64,000 bases of DNA, taken from the NCBI GenBank assembly GCA_001986395.2, contig MQVO02000015.1, forward strand, positions 1 through 64,000. The letters are read 5' to 3'. Under the pieces are notes generated by a model. That model worked only from the letters and a program-made list of their open reading frames with translations, was not told the DNA's origin and made no database searches. The position numbers were made by a program, and so were the translations under genes. Source of the DNA: Irpex lacteus (lineage: Eukaryota; Basidiomycota; Agaricomycetes; Polyporales; Irpicaceae). Shown one piece after another: positions 9,698-20,761 of the stretch; position 1 is the stretch's first letter, and every line of letters starts with the position of its first letter.

Positions 9698-11896
9698 ATG
9701 GCTCCTCTGGCTCGTTACCTTCATAAGGTTAGTAAAGGAATTAAAGTAAGTTTGTGATCCATCTGCGCATGACGGTCGTACTAGTAGTTGAACCTTGGCT
9801 GGCTAAAATGATTTCGGTCCTTTCAGATAACTAAACCCTTGTCAAACGACACAGGAAATAAGTCAGATCATGGTGGACTTAAGAAGAAGCTTGCCACGCT
9901 ACTTGGCCTCCGAAGCACAGTTCTCGTCCCTCGGACAAACGACGTGGCTGGGCCGCACCTTCTCGCACTGCCCAACGAGATCCTTGCAATTATTCTGACA
10001 TACTTGTCAGATATTGCTCCCCTATTCCTCTCGCGATACGAGCCTATTCTCTCGAGCTACGGCTTCGGTGTTCGTGATGAACGAGTTCGGCGCCTGGGGT
10101 GGGTGACCACAGCTCACGTTTGCACTCGTCTACGCGCCGTTGCCCTAGGTGCGCCGATGCTTTGGACCTCCATCGTCCTTGCCGATGATTCTCCACGCTG
10201 GCTTACGGAAGTACTGCACCGCTCCGGTGACCAGCCTCTCTCGCTATGCTTGCACAAAGCTATGGACGAGGATCGAGAGAAGACTTGTGCGATTCTCAGC
10301 GAACCGTGTCATCTATCCAGGGCGAAATCCGTTACCATAGCTGATATGCGAGGATGGCACCTTTTTGCTTGCACGCTACTTACACAACCCGCTCCGCAGC
10401 TTGAAGATTTATTCCTAGGGCCTAAAGATCCGAACACGGGCGCGTACCTTTCAGGTTCAAATGTGTGTGTCCTACCGAGCACACTCTTTGGAACCAAACC
10501 CAGCCCCGCTCCTCGCCTCAGGCGTCTTTCCCTGACACAGTGCGACTTCCGATGGTCGTCTCTGCGGCGCTTTTCCACTATCACCGTGTTGTGCATTGAC
10601 CGCTTCTTCGTCCGACCTGATCAAGCATACCATGTCCACTACTTGCTACACGCTCCGAATAGCGAGACCAGGCTGACCACTCCTATACATCTTGGCGATA
10701 CGTTTGATTCCATGTCATCAATGAAAGACGTGGTGACCTGCCTCTGTGCCTTACCCTGTCTGGAAGAGCTTTCCCTCGAGAATGCTCTTCCAAGGTGTGA
10801 CCCCAGATCCGAGTCGGACATCGAACTCCCCCGAATTTCTCTGCCAAAACTTCGCTCTATAGTGATCAAGCAGCAAAGCCTGTACCTGACCTCTCTTGTG
10901 CTGCAGAAGCTCGACGCACCGAAGCTCGACTACTGCGAGCTCTTCTATGAGACCACCCCAGAACCCGTCGGTAACCCTTTGCGAGACCAGAGTGCGATGG
11001 CCACACTCACATGCTTCCTCTTCAACTTTGCTTCCCACCTTCCGGGACCGATTCACACCCTCGAACTCGACTTCGGGCGGCAAGTCGGCGCCAAGGCGTC
11101 CTATTCCGTGCCACACGACGTCACGCTCTCAGCTTCCTGTCTAAAGGAGTACGGATCGTTGCATGAGCGTGACTGCCTCAGGATCGTCACGATGCCCATG
11201 GCCATCTCAACCGGCATCCCCAGAGTCTTACCCTCCCAACACACCTGCGTCGAGCCTATCGTATCCGCGCTGCCATTGTCAAACCTGAATCGGCTCTACA
11301 TCGCCGACAGCACCTCCCCGGATGAGGACGTACTATTCCACAGCGTGAACTTTCCCTTTTGGCGGCGCATCTACGAGTACTGCGCAAACGCGACGAACGT
11401 CACCGCCAAAGGTCTCGCACTTGTCCCTCTCATCCCGCTCCTGGCCACTAGGAACCTCCCCAGGTGGAGGTTCCTCGAGCCTCCTCCAGGACCCAGGACC
11501 CCCGTGTTCCCAAGCCTAGAGCACCTGCGGTTAATCACGGAAGCTTTCGACGACGCCGATCGTGGCGTGTGGGTGTGTCTGATTGATCATTCCGGACACT
11601 GCGACCACGATATGGCTCGTATCATCGCGCAATACTTCGCGGTCGTGCGAGACGCACTGAAATCTCGCACCGCCGAATGGGAGTTTGGAGCGCTGACGCC
11701 TCCGAAGCTGGAGAGTCTGTCACTGAATGTGCAGCTGTGGGGGGTGCTATATGTGGAGGCGGAGGATGAGGCCAGGTACAAGGAGACGTATGAAGAGACG
11801 TTCGCGGAAGTTGCGGAGGTGGTGAGGCCGTTGGAGCTCCATGTCAGGAAGCACGTAGTCAAGTCACTCTGTATGGTCTCAGGCTGTACCAGGTGA
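9698..11896 (+). CDS. F-box-like protein (copy B)
   Basis: Proposed model: exon 1 at 9698-9727 (MAPLARYLHK), a GTTAGT..TTTCAG intron, and exon 2 at 9827-11896, giving about 699 residues. The long exon lacks an ATG at its left end (it would start with TTG at 9839), which is why an upstream exon is needed. An F-box-like motif (LPNEILAIILTYLSDIAPL) lies near residues 55-75, followed by WVTTAHVCTRLR and a leucine-rich C-terminal region typical of basidiomycete F-box proteins. Such proteins act as substrate receptors of SCF ubiquitin ligases; that role is inferred from the family. The closest relative in the window is the minus-strand gene at 26906-28978 (shared TNDxAGPHLL, ETF/ELF..AEVVRPL). Exon 1 is the least certain part. 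Confidence 0.8.
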
Positions 11897-11952
11897 ATTT
11901 AATAAACTTCACGCTGACAATTCCAAGATGATGTTTACAGTTGGCATCATTC

Positions 11953-12036
11953 AATGTAAAATACAGAATGTAAAATACAGAATGTAAAATACAGAATGTA
12001 AAATACAGAATGTAAAATACAGAATGTAAAATACAG
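11953..12036. repeat. 14-bp tandem repeat, six perfect copies
   Basis: Unit AATGTAAAATACAG repeated six times without mismatch, 56 bp after the stop codon of the F-box-like gene B. It may lie in that gene's 3' UTR. Perfect copies imply a recent expansion. Confidence 0.95.
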
Positions 12037-12929
12037 AAGCCCTTTATCTACTAGTAGCCTAGTAAGTCGACAATATTGTCCGATGAGCGGCCAGAACCCA
12101 CTGTAGCAGGTACCGTCCGAACGAGTAACCATGGATTGTACGACCGTACGTGACCGTGACGTGAACCACATAGTTCCACAAAAACACAGCTAGAAGTTAG
12201 AGAACGAGTAGACACGAGTACGTGGCTACGCACTGACTGGCAAGACCGTGACGACGCTTCCCGGGCCTCTAAGTCTGTGATCACTCGCGACGAACACTAC
12301 CAAGCGTCGAGAACGACTCAGCCTGAGAGTGCTTACGCAGGTACGCACGTTATGTCGTATCCAGATTCCAGAGCACCCCAGTCGAGTCGAGTTCAGAGGA
12401 AGGTGGTGGGCGTGCAGGTAAGCTAGTGCGTGAAAAGCAGAGGTAGTAGGTATCCGCGATGTTTGAGGGGTGGTGGTTAGTCGATTAGTCAATTGGTGAT
12501 CCTTGCGTTAGAGGAGGGATCGTGAGGATGTGGTGTACAAGCTGAGAGTCCTGAGACGGATCGAGTTGGAGGAGAGGAGGAAAGATAGAGAATAGGATAG
12601 GGTGCTCACTGACTACGATCGACGCACCACCACATGTACACTGACGGATATGCACACCAACCACACCAACCATCCACCAGTTCTTGCGAATACAGCACTC
12701 GTAATGGTACGGACATGGGTATAGGTATCGTCAGGGTGCAAGCAGGACGGCGTAGAGGGTGAGGGAAAGAGGGAAAAGGATATTGAGCGATTTGATGTTG
12801 ATGTTGGAAAGGTGAAGGTTGGGAGATATCGGATATGGGGTGGCAGTAGGGTTTAATGAGCGATCCTGAGAAGGGGAGGATAGGGTTAACGTACGAGTGA
12901 AAAGTTGTACTGTACTTCGAGTGAGATGC

Positions 12930-13450
12930 AGTGAGAAGAAAGCGAAAAGGAAATAAACGCACCACTCCTAGGGTACTCATGTTCACCCGGTGATGTTGTC
13001 ATCTCCATCATCAACTTGAAGTTACGCTGGAAGACGTTGAGTACTGCATTAGGTTGGCAGTTTTGATACATCGACGTGTGTAGGGGGTGTTGGGTGGTGT
13101 GCGGGGCTTTCGGTGGAGGGGCGACTCGGACTTGTGAGAGTGGACAAAGATATCGATACTAACGAGGGAGGCAGTGCTACAGTGAGATACGCAAACTTGG
13201 ACACCGTTGGCCGTCGTTGATAACCTCTGACACTCAACCCATCGTCGGACAGGTTCCCTAGTAGTCAAACTACCCCCCAGATGGCCAAGAGCGCGAGATC
13301 TGAGACACAGCGTAGCATAGGGAGTATCAGACGTGCTTGTGTGACCACGACCATGCGCCACCGGTTATCGTCAGACGTCGACAGGTCGAAGCAACACAGC
13401 ACCAGCCAGAGCCAGTCCATCCACGTCTGCGAAGCGTCCGAGCAATGGCA
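12930..13450 (-). repeat. Left copy of a diverged inverted repeat (arm segment)
   Basis: Read on the minus strand, this sequence aligns by eye with the plus strand of 24240-24985: a shared block near 13360 / 24440 (GTCACACAAGCACGTC, then TACGCTGT.TCTC and TCTCGCGCTC) and another near 12980 / 24940 (GTGAAC.TGA....CTAGGAG). Identity seems to be only about two thirds. Its position next to gene B mirrors the right copy next to gene B' and supports an old inverted duplication. Confidence 0.6.
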
Positions 13451-13644
13451 GCGAATCGACATGACCACAGGAAGTTGCCGCACGTAGACGCCTCCTCGGA
13501 TGCCGGACCGACGAGATCGATCACGTCGATGCACGTTCGACAGCCTCGCGGGTGTTATCAGCAGCACATGCTCCCTCCTCACCTGCCCTCTCAGCCCATC
13601 ATGCTCCTTGTCTCTCTCCTCCACCACCACCACCACCACCAATC

Positions 13645-15143
13645 ATGCGTACGTCTCACTCCCTCCTCGTTATGCACATCGATCGCTCCAGCTCACAGTA
13701 ATGATGTAGGTCTGATCATACGGGACGACGCGGACAACGTCGGCGAGTACATCGCTAATTATATCGCTAAACGGTCGGTCCGACTATCCGCTCTCTCTCC
13801 CTTTCCTTGAGTTGTGAGTGAGAGACTGATTAGAGGGGATGTGTAGGATCAACGACTTCAAGCCTACGGAGGAGAGACCGTTCGTGTTGGGGTTGCCGAC
13901 GGGGTCGTCGCCTATCCCGACGTACAACCACCTCATCGCGCTCGTCAAAGCTGGCAAGCTCTCGTACGTCCCCTCCTCTCCTCTCTCCTCCCATCTCATC
14001 GATCGATCGATCCGCCTAATCCCCTCTCCCTCCCAATCACCCTTCACTCTATCATCCTAACAACTCTCACGACATAACCACCCACAAACCCCCACACGCA
14101 CCCCCTTCACGTACCGCCAGCTTCAAACACGTCATAACCTTCAACATGGACGAATACGTCCGCCTCCCCGCCACCCACCCCGAATCCTACCACACCTTCA
14201 TGTTCCGGCACCTCTTCTCCCACATCGACATCCCCCCCTCGCACGTCCACATCCTCAACGGCAACGCCCCCGACCTCATCTCCGAATGCCTGTCCTACGA
14301 GCAAAAAATCAAAGAGTATGGAGGTGTGGAGTTGTTCCTTGGGGGGATTGGAGAGGATGGACATATTGCGTTTAATGAACCGGGGAGCTCGCTTGTTAGT
14401 AGGACGAGGATTAAGACGCTTGCTTATGATACTATACTTGCGAATGCGAGGTTTTTTGAGGGGGATGTTGCTAAAGTCCCCCGTATGGCACTCACCGTCG
14501 GCGTCGGCACTGTCCTCGAGGCGAGGGAGGTTGTTGTTGTGGTGACGGGGCAGAGGAAGGCGTTGGCTTTGAGTCATGCGATTGGTGCGTCCCTTGCTCT
14601 CTCTTATCTCCCTTGCTCCCTCTCTCTCATCTCACTTCGACTGGCATGTAGAACACGGAGTCAACCACCTCGTACGTCCCCCTCCCCTCCATCCTCTGCC
14701 CTCCTCCTCCCCTTCCCCTCTCCCCTCCTCCTCCTCTCCTCTCCACTGCCAGATTCGCCGTTACCGTCGGCTGATGAGTATCGGACCCCGTACTGACGAG
14801 TATTGGACCCCGTAGTGGACCCTGTCGGCGCTGCAACAGCACCCATGGGCTCTTATTGTTGCTGATGAGGATGCTACTGCTGGTGCGTCCTCCCTCTCTT
14901 CTTCCTCCTCCTACTTCCTATTCTCTAGTTTTGTCGTTCTCATACGCTAACACCTCACCTCATGCGCTGACACCTCACCTCATGCGCTGACACCTCACCC
15001 ACCGTTCAACGCATATAGAGCTAAAAGTGAAAACAGTAAAATACTTCAAATCCATCGAACGCGTGCAAGAAGAGGTAGAGGCTATGCATGCGCGTCTCAA
15101 GGACGAGCCGGGGGAGCCGGAGGGGGTTGGGAGTATGGAATAG
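13645..15143 (+). CDS. nagB: Glucosamine-6-phosphate isomerase/deaminase
   Basis: Seven exons: 13645-13648, 13710-13773, 13847-13963, 14121-14584, 14652-14671, 14816-14882 and 15019-15143; every junction is GT..AG and the phases agree, giving 286 residues, the normal family length. The 4-nt first exon (ATGC) joined to the second gives MRLIIRDD, the conserved fungal N-terminus. Family landmarks: LGLPTGSSP (substrate phosphate loop), VITFNMDEY with the catalytic Asp, [29 protein letters not shown] (active-site His and Glu), ALTVGVGT, and a C-terminal [11 protein letters not shown]. The enzyme converts glucosamine-6-phosphate to fructose-6-phosphate and ammonia in cytosolic amino-sugar catabolism, relevant to chitin turnover. 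Exon 5 is only 20 nt. Introns 4 and 6 contain small tandem duplications. Several exon relics of the gene lie nearby. Confidence 0.95.
14941..15000. repeat. 20-bp tandem repeat, three copies, in deaminase intron 6
   Basis: Units of the form CATGCGCTGACACCTCACCT, three in a row with two or three mismatches, inside the intron between exons 6 and 7 (14883-15018). The splice sites are not affected. Confidence 0.9.
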
Positions 15144-15179
15144 AGTAGAGTGAATGCGAGTGAGTGGGGGAACTTGGTG

Positions 15180-15225
15180 TTTGAGGTATGTGAAATCTAT
15201 AGTTTGAGGTATGTGAAATCTATAG
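15180..15225. repeat. 23-bp direct duplication
   Basis: TTTGAGGTATGTGAAATCTATAG-type unit present twice in tandem without mismatch, shortly after the deaminase stop codon, probably in its 3' UTR or just beyond. Confidence 0.9.
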
Positions 15226-15450
15226 GGCTCGGATACTTATCGCTCATTGATACAGGAATCTACTAGGCACATTGTACGATGGAATCAATATGTAAAATCT
15301 AGGTGAGCAGAGGCTATCCGTGAACGTGGCTGTATCGACTAATAGTCCGTCACAGGGAATTAGAGAAACTGATTTCGTGATTTGTTACTCTGTCGTCCAA
15401 ACGTAGAACGAGCGAAGTCGCGATGTGGATGTGGGTGAGGTTGACGTTAT

Positions 15451-15525
15451 CAGAGACTCACAATCCTTGTCCATTCAGAGACTCACAATCCTTGTCCATT
15501 CAGAGACTCACAATCCTTGTCCATC
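15451..15525. repeat. 25-bp tandem triplication
   Basis: Unit starting CAGAGACTCACAATCCTTGT repeated three times, the third copy diverging only in its last bases. Confidence 0.9.
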
Positions 15526-15599
15526 CGGGAGAGGGATTGACGCTACGCTTCAAGGCTCAGGAATCAGCGACTTGGAACAGATAAATATAAGTCTACGAG

Positions 15600-15697
15600 G
15601 TGAGTTTGCGGGCCGGCTCACGCTTCTCAAGTGGCTTTGTTACTTAATCGTCTGCTCTAGGTATCTCGTAACCAGTTTCATTAAGCCTCAGACTCGG
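15600..15697 (-). repeat. Short dispersed repeat, copy 3 (inverted)
   Basis: The reverse complement begins CGAGTCTGAGGCTTAATGAA and contains AGTAACAAAGCCACTTGAG, matching the copy at 8245-8350 along most of its length. It sits directly before the deaminase exon 4 relic. Confidence 0.65.
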
Positions 15698-15779
15698 ATG
15701 TCCGCTCATCAGGGCCACGGCAAAACGAGCGACCCATTGCCCGTATCATGACCTCGCGATGTAGGCGAGGTGATCATAC

Positions 15780-16245
15780 ACTGCTGCACACCCTCGCTTG
15801 CTCGTGCATATTCAAGAGGCCTGTTACGTTTAACCTGGATGAGCAGGAGCTCGTTGATCAGTGGGACGGAGATTAAGACGCCTGCGTATGATACTATTTT
15901 GGCCAACGCTAGATTCTTCGAAGAAGAGAGTCCACAGAATACTGTACTTTTACGACCGTAACAGGGTGGGGTGTGACCCGTGACACCCTGTGTTGTTATT
16001 TTTTAGCAACATCAAGGGGGGTGCGACCGTGGCACCCGCTAATTTAGCAACATTGGGCGCCGCAGGCCCGCAAAATTCGTGACGGTCTGGGACAGGTGGT
16101 GTCCCGACCCTCCAGAATTTAGCAACATACCCTCGCCGTGACCCGTGACAAGCGCCCAAATAGCATCATCGGAGGGCTCACCGTGACCCGTGACCCCTGT
16201 TACGGTCGTAAAAGTACAGTAGCACTGGCACTAGGGAATGCTGGA
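15780..16245 (+). pseudogene. Deaminase exon 4 relic interrupted by a MITE
   Basis: At about 15840-15939 the plus strand reads [25 protein letters not shown], against [26 protein letters not shown] in exon 4 of the intact gene. After the 282-bp TIR element the homology resumes at 16222 (ALALG against MALTVG). Weaker similarity extends upstream to about 15780. The copy is surrounded by unrelated sequence, so it is a fragment. The insertion of the MITE post-dates the duplication. Confidence 0.8.
15940..16221. mobile_element. MITE with 27-bp perfect terminal inverted repeats
   Basis: The ends TACTGTACTTTTACGACC... (15940-15966) and its exact reverse complement (16195-16221) form 27-bp TIRs around 228 bp of non-coding DNA. 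A TA at each outer end is compatible with a TA target duplication as made by Tc1/mariner-type transposases; the superfamily is inferred. Inside, GTGACCCGTGAC-like blocks and TTTAGCAACAT occur repeatedly. No transposase is encoded, so it is non-autonomous. Confidence 0.85.
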
Positions 16246-16806
16246 CTGTTACCGTTTGTTGCAGACAACTTGAATGCAGAGTCTCCCTCGACCGTTCACG
16301 CACGTCTACTCGGAGAGGCTTTCGTAATAGGTCTTTGGAGGTGACACAGGTGTGGCCGGCTGGATACCGCTGCCCATCGTGAGTCATCGCAGTCTGACGA
16401 CATCGCACGCTGAGTATACTGTCTCCTTATAGATGGTTACTTTAGCGTCCGACAACTTAAAGGACATCTATACTATCTCGGACTTCAAGTTTAGTATTAT
16501 ATTTTATCTAGTACCTGCCTCCGAGGAGTCACTGTTCAGGAGTTCGAGATTCAAGTTAAACGTCGTATACAAACCCTCATAGTGATACTTGGTATACAGA
16601 GAGTATATACACCATGCACCACTACATCATTGTAGCGTGATAGTAAACTGGTAGTATTGTGTATACAACTTGAAGGATCTGCCGACTGTAACGACACTCT
16701 TCCACTTCCCGGATCGTGACTCCAGTCGTACTTAGTCATAAATCGTTCTGCGAATACCGGATCTACGACTGTCGAATCATAAGGCAGGAGGGGCAGGAAG
16801 GGCCAT

Positions 16807-19312
16807 TTAAGTGGGCTGCAGCCTCGACAAGACAGACTCCAGGTCCGATCCGAATAACTTGTGACGGTCGGGAATATTCCCAGCCACCTTGGTCACAATC
16901 TCAAGGCATTTCTTCGCTAGTTCTGGATCTGGACCGGGGTTTATAGTATTCTTCAGCGCCGGAAGAAGGCCGGCGTCGCTACTAGGCTGTAACTGGGTGC
17001 TGAGGGATTGGAACAGATGGGGCCATAAACGTTTGCTTCTGCCTTGGAAGAGTTTCGGATTGTTGTCTATGAGTTCTAGAAAGAAATGGCAGACAACGAG
17101 GGTGTCGAATGTCATGGCAGTATGGGTGGCACTGCCACCAGTGACACTCTCGAAGCTATGCTTTTCAATGTCGTCAGAGACATCTTTGACAACCCGGGAA
17201 TCAAGCGTAGGCTGCATGCCAAGTATGAAATGCACGAGTAATATGCGAAGCTCTGTAAAGCGCCGAGACGGTAAGTGTTAGGCGCAATCTATCAGCATGT
17301 GGTGGCTTACTCTCTCCGCCGATTGCACCCTGAAACGACAGAGTGATATATTTCTGTAGTTTGGCGCGAGCCGAATCAGCCGATACCTCCTGCGTGAATG
17401 CCGACTGCGAAGACGCGCTCAAGGGATCCGAAAAGGTGGTTTCATAGATGAGCACCGTGTTTTGTGCGTATGGCGACAATAATAGGCTTTGAACCATGAA
17501 CACGACAGGTCCCTCGTCAATCCCTTGACTGTCACAGATCTTGATGATACGCTGCAACAGCTTACGGTCACCGCTAGACCAGTTCGGAGGCATTATGTCC
17601 TTGGCCGCCAACTGGAATCGCTGAATGAGCAACTGAAGCACAACGGCCAGCATATTTTGAGGAATACTAGGAAATAAGTCGCGATCTGCAGGATTGAATG
17701 GTATTGGTAGCGGCGCCGCGGAGGTGCCAGGCTGAGCTGGAAAGAGTCTCCACAAAAGCTCCGAGAGTACCCCTGTGTCATTCGACAGGGCGACTCCTCG
17801 TTGTATTCGGGAGAGCAATGATGTCTTCAATTCCGTGTCATGCTCGCTCCCATGTGTCGTGTTGGAACGAGTCGACGTATAGTACGCGATGAATTCCAGA
17901 ATATCCGGCCGCCACTTGGCAGAAGAGAAGAAGGTTTTGACGGCCTCATCGACGTCCTTTGTGCTCTCAGAGTCAGAGAACAGAAGGAAGTCAAGGCAGT
18001 TGTTCAGCCATGATAGTGATCGAGATCCCTCCTCCGCAGTATGGAACCATCTCGTTGCAGGGGGTTCACTATTCGAACAAACTGCCTGGAGAAGTTTGGC
18101 GACCATCGTCGTGAGTGTCTTGTAAGACTTCGGCTGTGACATTTGGAGCCGGACCAAGTGGTCGAATGGATAGAGGAATATGTCTTGGTTATTGCATCCC
18201 AGCCTTCGCGCAAGTGAACCCCTAACTACCGCCAGGAAATCTTCCGGCGAAGCATGATTTGTCTGAAGGTCTGTCCACATGTTGCCGGCCAATGGTAGGT
18301 CGTATGTTGCATCATTGTCCATATCCAAAAGAATTTCGACGTCGTGTTCAGGGCTGTATCCGGCCTTCTCTTCTGCATTTTTGCGTGGCGTGAACTGGTC
18401 ATCTCGGAGTCCACTAGAGTCATTAATGAGCAGGCAACAACGCACGTATGGGGTGACATCTTACTGTTTGAGTCGATATGACAGATTCCGAAGATAATCA
18501 TATACGTGTGCGGTTCGTAGGTATGGGGTCTTGTAGGGGCATGCAGGATCGAATACAGGGGCGAAGATGGAGAACACAAGGAGAGCGGCCCAGGCTGCAA
18601 CCAGGGGGAGAGTAGTATGGCCCAATTCGCTCTGAATGTCGGCGGTGAAGAAGCAGAGTCCGACGAAGAACAGTGCAAGAGCGAGTTGGAGCAGCAGAGG
18701 AAGCAGACATGCAATCTCAAACGCTTTCCATCGTTTGAGCCCTTCGTGGCGAAAATGGCGAACACGAAGACGGACCTGCGGGGAGGAGAACTCACCCGCA
18801 AGGTATTCGGTAAGCCACTGTTTGACTGTAATTGCAAATGAGGCGCTCGCCAAGCTGAGGACCAAGCTTGCGAACCACAAGATGTTGACGCGTTTTGCGT
18901 TCACGCTGGGTGTGAATGCGGACGCGTCAGCATCAGTGGACGGGGTGGCTGACGAGTTGACAAGGTTGACATTCACGGACGGAGAGGCGGACTGTTGCGA
19001 GATTTGCCGTAAGAGAGCGATGATGGTCTCCGACGAATCTCGTCGAAGTGTCCGATATGACTCCACTAATAGGGGCGTTAACACAGCAGCGAATAGACCG
19101 GTCTGTGAAAGAGCAAATCAGAATGACTCCGCTAGTCCGTAGTCAGTGGGCACACGTACAAATAGGAGGAGATTGTCGAGATCCATTTGGCAGTCCTTGA
19201 CCCTTTGTACGTCGGAGTTATGCACGGCGTTGTCAACGTCTTTCCAACCTTTGTCGCTAAGTAGAGCCTTGTCTGCATCGTCATTGCTCGCATCGTCGGC
19301 ACGTTGAGCCAT
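16807..19312 (-). CDS. DUF6535 domain-containing membrane protein
   Basis: Four exons on the minus strand: 19160-19312, 18465-19102, 17311-18413 and 16807-17252, with GT..AG junctions and consistent phases, giving 779 residues. Exon 1 ends in LLLF and exon 2 starts TGLFAAVLTPLLVESY, the hallmark start of the basidiomycete DUF6535 family. Hydrophobic segments follow: VNILWFASLVLSLASASFA, LPLLLQLALALFFVGLCFF and LVAAWAALLVFSIFAP, indicating about four membrane helices with ITVKQWL between them. The rest is a long cytosolic-looking region of unknown role. The family function is unknown. The closest relative in the window is the plus-strand gene ending at 58950; the exon 1/2 junction is at the same place in both. 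The small intron 17253-17310 is supported by phase only. Confidence 0.9.
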
Positions 19313-20756
19313 CCTATAGGCTAGACACTTTCAACATGTTAAATCGACAGTGGAGTTTAGGTTAATGAGGAAACATACCGCCAAATCGAATGAGAAAATA
19401 TCAATTGAGGGTATTGGGGGCTTGAATAGGCGAAGAGAGATGTAGAGCGAAGTGAGTGGCGAGCTTCCATTTACTAGATGAGGACTTGAGAATAAGTATA
19501 AAACAGATAGACCCTGTACGGAATCGAACAAGCGCGTGGCGTCGCAACGCCGGGTCAGCTGTCTCAGCTGTGAAAGAGTCCCGGCATGACTTTGTGGCTA
19601 GCTATTCCAGCTTACCAGGATGGCTTTCAACCCGTCTCGACAGATGCCACGCCACATGTACGGAGCGCGGGGAGAATTTTAATAACCTCGACGGGCCAAC
19701 AGCACGTTGCTTGAGAAGATATGGTTTGTTTAGGTGATCATAATATGAACCCGGCCTTCGCCTATATTATTGATTTGGTACATTCTGCGGAACGACCCAA
19801 GTAATGAATGATGAGAACGCATTAGGTACAGAAAGTAGGCATAATCGCGAGGAATGAGGCGCTCACACAATCGGTCCCATCCACTTGTTGCTGACGGTGC
19901 AAAACGTGTCTTATTTCAGCACATCCCGGCAATGGTCCTCTCCTTTGTCTGTGGGAACATGGTGTTCTCGACACTTGAATGGTGTAAAGCACCTAAACGT
20001 TGCCACACGTTATATTAGGTTCAGCGATGTGTCAATAAAGTAGGCATAAATTGCGAGGAACGAGACGCTCACACTATCGATGCCATCCACTCCCTGCTGA
20101 CGGCGCAAAACGTGTCTTGTTTCAGCACATTCCAGCAAGGGTCCTGTCCTTTGTCTGTTGGAACAGTGGCGTTGTCAGTCTCTGAATGGTTTAAAGCACC
20201 TAGACGTTGCTACACGTCATATTAGGTTCAGCGATGTGTCAAGCTCTACTTTTCGACTTTACCTTGTCAGTTGCGCCCTTGGGCTTTGCCAGATTTATCC
20301 CCCTTCCGCCTGCCTAGCTGAATTCTGGTGTCTCGTAGCAGAGGTACTAAGATACTAATCCATAGCAGATTTCAGTATCATAAGGAATAAACGACGACCA
20401 TGGCGTCCTTCATAATGCGCACCTAGGACCTGTACGCAATAGCATGCCCCAACGGACCCGATTCAGCCTATATAGATTCAATGTATAAGGAAGGTACCGT
20501 AAAAGTATTGGAGTAGGTAAGAGAAGTGATACCATTTGCTGTATGAAGCGTATCGCTTCGGGGGAACGATGACAAAAAAGCCAGCGCAGCCACGCTGTCA
20601 CCGTACTGCATGGTTATTAGCGCAAAAATTCAATAGAGAGTTTGCGCGCCTCCAGATGTGTGGTTTTAGGCGCCAGTCGAAACGTGCGAGATCTAAGATT
20701 GCGTCTGTGTCTGTTCGCATGAGTCGTCGAATAGCACGTCTTCATCGTAGGCTTAA
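19313..20756. other. Intergenic region with a 205-bp tandem duplication
   Basis: Upstream side of the DUF6535 gene. Besides the tandem duplication at 19832-20243, no gene is supported except the end of a small minus-strand frame at 20617-20756 that was split by the neighbouring LTR element (listed separately). Confidence 0.55.
19832..20243. repeat. Tandem duplication of about 205 bp
   Basis: Copy 1 (19832-20036) and copy 2 (20037-about 20243) share AAAGTAGGCATAA, GCTGACGG.GCAAAACGTGTC and AGGTTCAGCGATGTGTCAA in the same order, with roughly 85% identity by eye. No coding potential is seen. Confidence 0.85.
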
Positions 20757-20761
20757 GTACG
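20757..20761. repeat. Target site duplication GTACG (left)
   Basis: GTACG directly precedes the LTR element, and the same five bases follow it at 24036-24040. This fixes the element's ends. Confidence 0.9.

Larger units (their letters stand above)
11897..13644. other. Intergenic region with tandem repeat and inverted-arm repeat
   Basis: No gene could be supported on either strand. The region contains the 14-bp tandem array (11953-12036) and, from about 12930 to 13450, a diverged sequence that reappears inverted at about 24240-24985. The minus-strand frames at 12606-12986 and 13011-13361 could be remains of an old gene, as related frames occur in the inverted copy, but no family is recognisable. 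Confidence 0.5.
15144..16806. other. Intergenic region with relics, tandem repeats and a MITE
   Basis: Holds a 23-bp duplication, a 25-bp triplication, one copy of the short dispersed repeat (inverted), a deaminase exon 4 relic and a TIR element, each listed separately. The remainder, 16250-16806, shows no gene or repeat that I can support; it is the downstream flank of the minus-strand DUF6535 gene. Confidence 0.6.

Noticed and set aside
11953..12036. Regular repeat array as a CRISPR candidate
   Set aside because: The 14-bp units are directly adjacent with no spacers, and the genome is eukaryotic.
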